Part shown: positions 60,642 to 64,000 of the stretch, in pieces | How positions within the stretch are numbered: position 1 is the stretch's first letter | Layout: each line of letters begins with the position of its first letter | Source of the DNA: Candidatus Ozemobacteraceae bacterium | GTDB taxonomy: Bacteria; Muiribacteriota; Ozemobacteria; Ozemobacterales; Ozemobacteraceae | Assembly (NCBI GenBank): GCA_035373905.1 | Contig: DAOSOK010000012.1 | Coordinates: 55,268 to 119,267 of the forward strand | Direction of reading: 5' to 3' | DNA: 64,000 bases | The notes under the pieces: generated by a model | Database searches by the model: none | Told to the model about the DNA's origin: nothing | What the model saw: only the letters and a program-made list of their open reading frames with translations | Program-made: the position numbers and the translations under genes

Positions 60642-63086
60642 GGTCTGCAGGACTCCATGGTCGGGGTTCGATTCCGGTTGCGCCGTTCCGGCGTCGCCGT
60701 TTTGGAACGTCACGGAAACGGCGGTGATGTCGTCGGGAGCGTCGAGCCCTTCGCGGAACGAATCGAGCCTGGCGAGAAGGCGGCGCGCCGGCAGGTTGAC
60801 GGAGCTCGTTTCCTTGAGGAAGGTCTCGAGTCCCGTCATGCCGAATCGTTCCCCGGCTTTGTTGCAGCAGTCGAGGACGCCGTCGGTGAAAAACAGAAGG
60901 GTGTCTCCCGCTTCGAGCGTGACTTTCCGTTCCTTGAAGGAGGTCTCGATGACGCCGAGCGGATACCCCGGGATTTCGACGGGAATCACGATGTCGCTGC
61001 CGCCATTCTTCGTGCGATGCAGCACCGGGGTGTGTCCGGCATTGGCGAGATTCATGCTGCGGGTTGACGGATCAATGATGCCGTATGTCATGGTGATGAA
61101 GTAACTTTCGGCGATGATCCCGATCAGGATCCGGTTGACTTCGCGAAGAACCTGGGCAGGGGACAGGGTTTCGACGCGGAGTGCCTTGAAGGTGGTTTTC
61201 AGAACCATCGTCAGGAGCGCAGCGGGGACGCCTTTGCCGCTGACGTCGGCGACCACGATGCCGATGCGCCCGTCGCGGAAGGGGATGAAATCGTAGTAGT
61301 CGCCGCCGACCTGGGAGGCCATCGAGATGACCGCATCAATCTCGAGGCCGTTGACGACGGGCGGTTTCGGCGGTCTCGTGCTCGCCTGGATCTCGCGGGC
61401 GATGCCCAGTTGGCTCGTGAGATGGCGTTGCCTGTTCGAGATGTCGAGGAGTTCGGCCGTCTCGATGACCGACACGATCTGGTGCGCCATGATGGTCATG
61501 AACATCCAGTCGGATTCGCCCGGGACATTTTCCGGGTCGTCGAAATACAGAACGAGGAGACCGGACCTGTTGTCCGAAGGAGTCTCGCCTTTCTGCGAAA
61601 GGAGCCGGATGCCGATGACGGCTCCGTCGAGCCCCTGCTCGTGCGTGGGAGTGAGGCCGAACTCCCTGATCTGGCGGAGTGGAGCCGAAATGCGGTAGAC
61701 ATCGCCGCCGGAGTCTGGCGTCCAGGGGTCGATCGCCGCATGCCGGGCGATCCAGCCGCTCAGGCTGTTCGTCCAGCCAAGGCGTTGCCGGGCGCCCGTT
61801 GAGCGCGTGTATGCGGCGAACTTTTCCGACGACCGGAACGCGGGGGACACGTAATCCTGCGTCATGGGGAACAGACCGTCATTGGTCGATTCCAGGATGC
61901 GGGCGAGAGAGATCGATGGAACCTGGTTCCCGAGGAGGGTGAGAAGACGCTCGAGGCTTCCCGAGAGTGCGTCGGACGGTTTCTCTCGCAGATCGGCCCG
62001 TTCCCGGCCGAGATCGCCAAGGACGTTCCAGATGGTGGTGATCGCCTTGATGTGACGTGAATTCATCTGCAGTTCCCGGTGAAAATTATCCGCGATCTGG
62101 ACGAGGCAGCGCTCGAATTCGTCTATTTCGCGAATGCCGGAGGGCGGGAGCGGAGGGATTTTCGTAGGGAGCGAGGAGTCGGAAAACCTCCTGCTCATCT
62201 GGCGCAGGTGCAGGGCGATGCGGTAATGGAAGTAGAAAAGCGAGCAGCCGCAGATGAACAGGAAAAAGCCCCAGGCCGGAAGGCGTGAAGAAAAATAGGC
62301 CTCGCCCTGGGAAACGAAGAGTTCGGAGGTCGACGAGAGGTCGCGCCAGAACTGATCGATTTCTCTCCGGACCATCGTCGCGATCGTGGCTTCGTATCCC
62401 GCGGCCTCCTGGCGGATGCGCGCGAGAGAGAGCCTGATGGATTGCTCGTCGAAGGAGGGGGGCGGAAGGAGGTTCGCCAGGCTCGAGAGGCTCATCAAGA
62501 GCGCGCGTGCATGTCCGGCGAGGCCGGCCCATGCATAGGGATGCAGCCAGCTCATGCCGGTGGCGGACTCGCTCAGATGCCGCACCAGCTCGAGGAAATG
62601 AGCGACGTGGATGTCGGCCGTGACGGTGGCGGAAGCTCCGGCGCTGCCCGCTTTCCATGTCGCGAGTTCGAGCTGCTGAGCCAGGCGGATATACGTGCGA
62701 ATGGCTCCCTGATGGGCGGAAACAATGCCGGATATCTGAATCCAGCGGTACCGTCTCGGATGGTTGACGAGCAGTTGGTCGATTTCTGTCGCGACGTCGG
62801 AAATGACCTGGAGAGAGAGGTCCAGCGGCTGACGATACTCATGATCGAGTCTTCCTTCGAGGGCGATCCGCTTGAGCCTCAAATCGTGGTGCTCGAGGAG
62901 GAGGCGCTCATAATATCTGATGACCCGTTGGGCGCCGTGCAGGTCTTTCCGCAGAAAGGCCGCCCCCTGTGACAGCCACTGAGCCTGGGCCATGAATAAT
63001 ACGAGAAACAGCGCTACGGCAGCAAGGCTTATTGCTGCCAGCAGGGTTTTCATGGATATCCACGACCTTTTCGCGTGTGGCGGCAT
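60630..63086 (-). CDS. Membrane-bound SpoIIE/RsbU-type PP2C phosphatase
   Basis: 818 residues from the ATG at 63086 (AGAAGG six bases upstream). One helix at the N-terminus (TLLAAISLAAVALFLVLFMA) and another at ~275 enclose an extracytoplasmic sensor region. After the second helix come a HAMP-like stretch (LHLRQMSRRF), a GAF-like region (~360-560), and the SpoIIE phosphatase domain (~580-800). Metal-binding residues are seen in QVGGDYYDF, VADVSGKG, FFTDGVLD and APDDITAV. Such proteins dephosphorylate anti-sigma-factor antagonists to control partner switching. No RsbV/RsbW genes lie nearby. The gene follows a secreted-protein gene on the same strand. Confidence 0.9.
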   Translation of the reverse strand: MPPHAKRSWISMKTLLAAISLAAVALFLVLFMAQAQWLSQGAAFLRKDLHGAQRVIRYYERLLLEHHDLRLKRIALEGRLDHEYRQPLDLSLQVISDVATEIDQLLVNHPRRYRWIQISGIVSAHQGAIRTYIRLAQQLELATWKAGSAGASATVTADIHVAHFLELVRHLSESATGMSWLHPYAWAGLAGHARALLMSLSSLANLLPPPSFDEQSIRLSLARIRQEAAGYEATIATMVRREIDQFWRDLSSTSELFVSQGEAYFSSRLPAWGFFLFICGCSLFYFHYRIALHLRQMSRRFSDSSLPTKIPPLPPSGIREIDEFERCLVQIADNFHRELQMNSRHIKAITTIWNVLGDLGRERADLREKPSDALSGSLERLLTLLGNQVPSISLARILESTNDGLFPMTQDYVSPAFRSSEKFAAYTRSTGARQRLGWTNSLSGWIARHAAIDPWTPDSGGDVYRISAPLRQIREFGLTPTHEQGLDGAVIGIRLLSQKGETPSDNRSGLLVLYFDDPENVPGESDWMFMTIMAHQIVSVIETAELLDISNRQRHLTSQLGIAREIQASTRPPKPPVVNGLEIDAVISMASQVGGDYYDFIPFRDGRIGIVVADVSGKGVPAALLTMVLKTTFKALRVETLSPAQVLREVNRILIGIIAESYFITMTYGIIDPSTRSMNLANAGHTPVLHRTKNGGSDIVIPVEIPGYPLGVIETSFKERKVTLEAGDTLLFFTDGVLDCCNKAGERFGMTGLETFLKETSSVNLPARRLLARLDSFREGLDAPDDITAVSVTFQNGDAGTAQPESNPDHGVLQTRSP

Positions 63087-63281
63087 GGCGATCCTTCTCA
63101 CGGGCGGAAGATGTTTTCTCTTATCTTCCGATGATTCTCTCTACTTCTAAATTAGCATATTCCCTGGAAAACAGCAAAACCGTCCGACAACGAAATACAT
63201 TGCCGCAAAGAACGGGCAGAGCCGAACCGCCTGGTACACCGGCGAAGCCACGCGGGCGAAGAGAGGGCTGATCCCGTTGAA

Positions 63282-63914
63282 TTACGGATTGGGAGATGTA
63301 TTCGGGGCGTTCTGCGGTGCGGGGGGGGCGACCAGGGCGTCGAGCATTTCTCCGATCTGCGCGTGCAGGTCGACGGCTTCCTGAAGGTTTCCCGATTCGA
63401 CGGCTTTTCCAAGGCGTTCCGCGAGTTCCTTCACCGCCTGCGGATCGGCTTCCTCCTCGACGGCGGCTTCAAACTCGATCGTCGTCAGTCCGCGGAAATT
63501 CTCCGGCGTGAAGGTGCGGATCTTTCCCGAGTCGGAGGCCGTTCCCGGTGCCGCTTCGTCGCGCAGGATCAACAACGGTATTCCCGGAGGCACGGCGGCC
63601 GTCGCGTCGAACTCGCCGTCGTCCTTCAGGCGGATTCTCATCGCGAGGGTATTGGAGCCGGCCAGGCGGAGCGCCTCGAGTTGGTCGATATCCTCGTATC
63701 TGACGAGGGCGGGAGCGGAGGCGTCTTTGCGGGTCACGCTCAGCCCTTCGGGCTCGCACCAGGAACCGCCCGTCAGAAATCCGTCGATGCGCGGAGCTCC
63801 GCTGGCCAGTTCGTAACTGACCGGAACCTCGATCTGGGCCGAAGCCGGAGCGGCCGAAAGGAGGGCGACTGATGCGCCGAAAATCAGGCCGAAGAGGGCG
63901 GAACGGGTTTTCAT
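63282..63914 (-). CDS. Exported protein of unknown function
   Basis: 210 residues from the ATG at 63914 (GGAGG upstream). Signal peptide MKTRSALFGLIFGASVALLS (cut near ASAQ). The mature part looks like a carbohydrate-binding or DOMON-like beta domain (VPVSYELASGAPRIDGFLTG, then TLAMRIRLKDDGEFDATAA), of the type that starts with 'IDG..' in family-9 modules; I call that tentative. A helical tail follows (VKELAERLGKAVESGNLQEA). It is 180 bases upstream of the SpoIIE-type gene, possibly co-transcribed. Bases 63915-64000 hold no gene I can support. Confidence 0.7.
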   Translation of the reverse strand: MKTRSALFGLIFGASVALLSAAPASAQIEVPVSYELASGAPRIDGFLTGGSWCEPEGLSVTRKDASAPALVRYEDIDQLEALRLAGSNTLAMRIRLKDDGEFDATAAVPPGIPLLILRDEAAPGTASDSGKIRTFTPENFRGLTTIEFEAAVEEEADPQAVKELAERLGKAVESGNLQEAVDLHAQIGEMLDALVAPPAPQNAPNTSPNP

Positions 63915-64000
63915 CGTGAAGCCTCCGGAGTGGGGATATCCGACGGCAGCAATTCTCACTATGCGTTCTAGAGCGAGTTTGCGCTTGACACCGGATCGAT

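Overview
The window is about 64 kb of chromosomal DNA from a flagellated bacterium with an outer membrane. It is GC-rich and densely coded, and contains several Sec-exported proteins, two lipoproteins, an outer-membrane beta-barrel protein and many TPR proteins. No rRNA, tRNA, CRISPR array, prophage or intact insertion sequence was found. The mixture (Firmicutes-like flagellar gene order, a FlbD/TIGR02530 pair, giant TPR proteins, a GH57 branching enzyme with a GlgM/GlgE pair, a class III cyclase with a CHASE2 sensor) suggests a candidate-phylum lineage such as Riflebacteria/Ozemobacteria. That placement is inference; a marker-gene tree would be needed.

Layout. 1-9394 (minus strand): flagellar late-assembly operon fliK, flgD, TIGR02530 gene, flgE (very large), flbD, fliL, fliM, fliY/N (runs off the left edge). 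9827-11767 (plus): secreted M23 peptidase. 12061-15798 (minus): an exported lipoprotein operon whose second gene is broken by a one-base frameshift. 16197-19852 (plus): a FecR-domain protein and an outer-membrane beta-barrel protein. 19933-23787: a polyproline membrane protein, a small minus-strand protein, a predicted TIM-barrel protein, a periplasmic TPR protein and a 36-residue membrane microprotein. 23942-26857: DUF4912 protein and GH57 branching enzyme. 26869-32991: CHASE2 adenylate cyclase, RNase D, holin-like protein and a membrane glycosyltransferase-like protein. 33170-35134: a C25 (gingipain-type) protease.

35486-50129 (minus) is one block: ftsK, two giant TPR genes (1613 and 1535 residues), rimO, pgsA, pgpA. 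Divergent from it is efp (50551), then an unknown membrane-anchored protein, an 856-base AT-richer gap, a Zn-ribbon protein and psuG. 55046-57082 encodes an exported low-complexity/glycine-zipper protein. 57231-60424 encodes GlgM and GlgE, which build alpha-glucan through maltose-1-phosphate. 60630-63914 (minus) holds a secreted protein and a membrane SpoIIE-type phosphatase.

Functional links. The GH57 branching enzyme with GlgM/GlgE points to alpha-glucan storage. The flagellar block supplies hook, hook-length control and C-ring. The ftsK-rimO-pgsA-pgpA block is a familiar housekeeping neighbourhood into which two enormous TPR scaffolds have been placed. Five copies of a palindromic interspersed repeat (GTTCGCCCTGA.../...CAGCACGAAC) lie in intergenic gaps; one supplies the stop codon of the SpoIIE-type gene. 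The best candidates for undescribed biology are the paired giant TPR proteins with a shared non-canonical module, the glycine-zipper surface protein and the four-module FlgE insertion.
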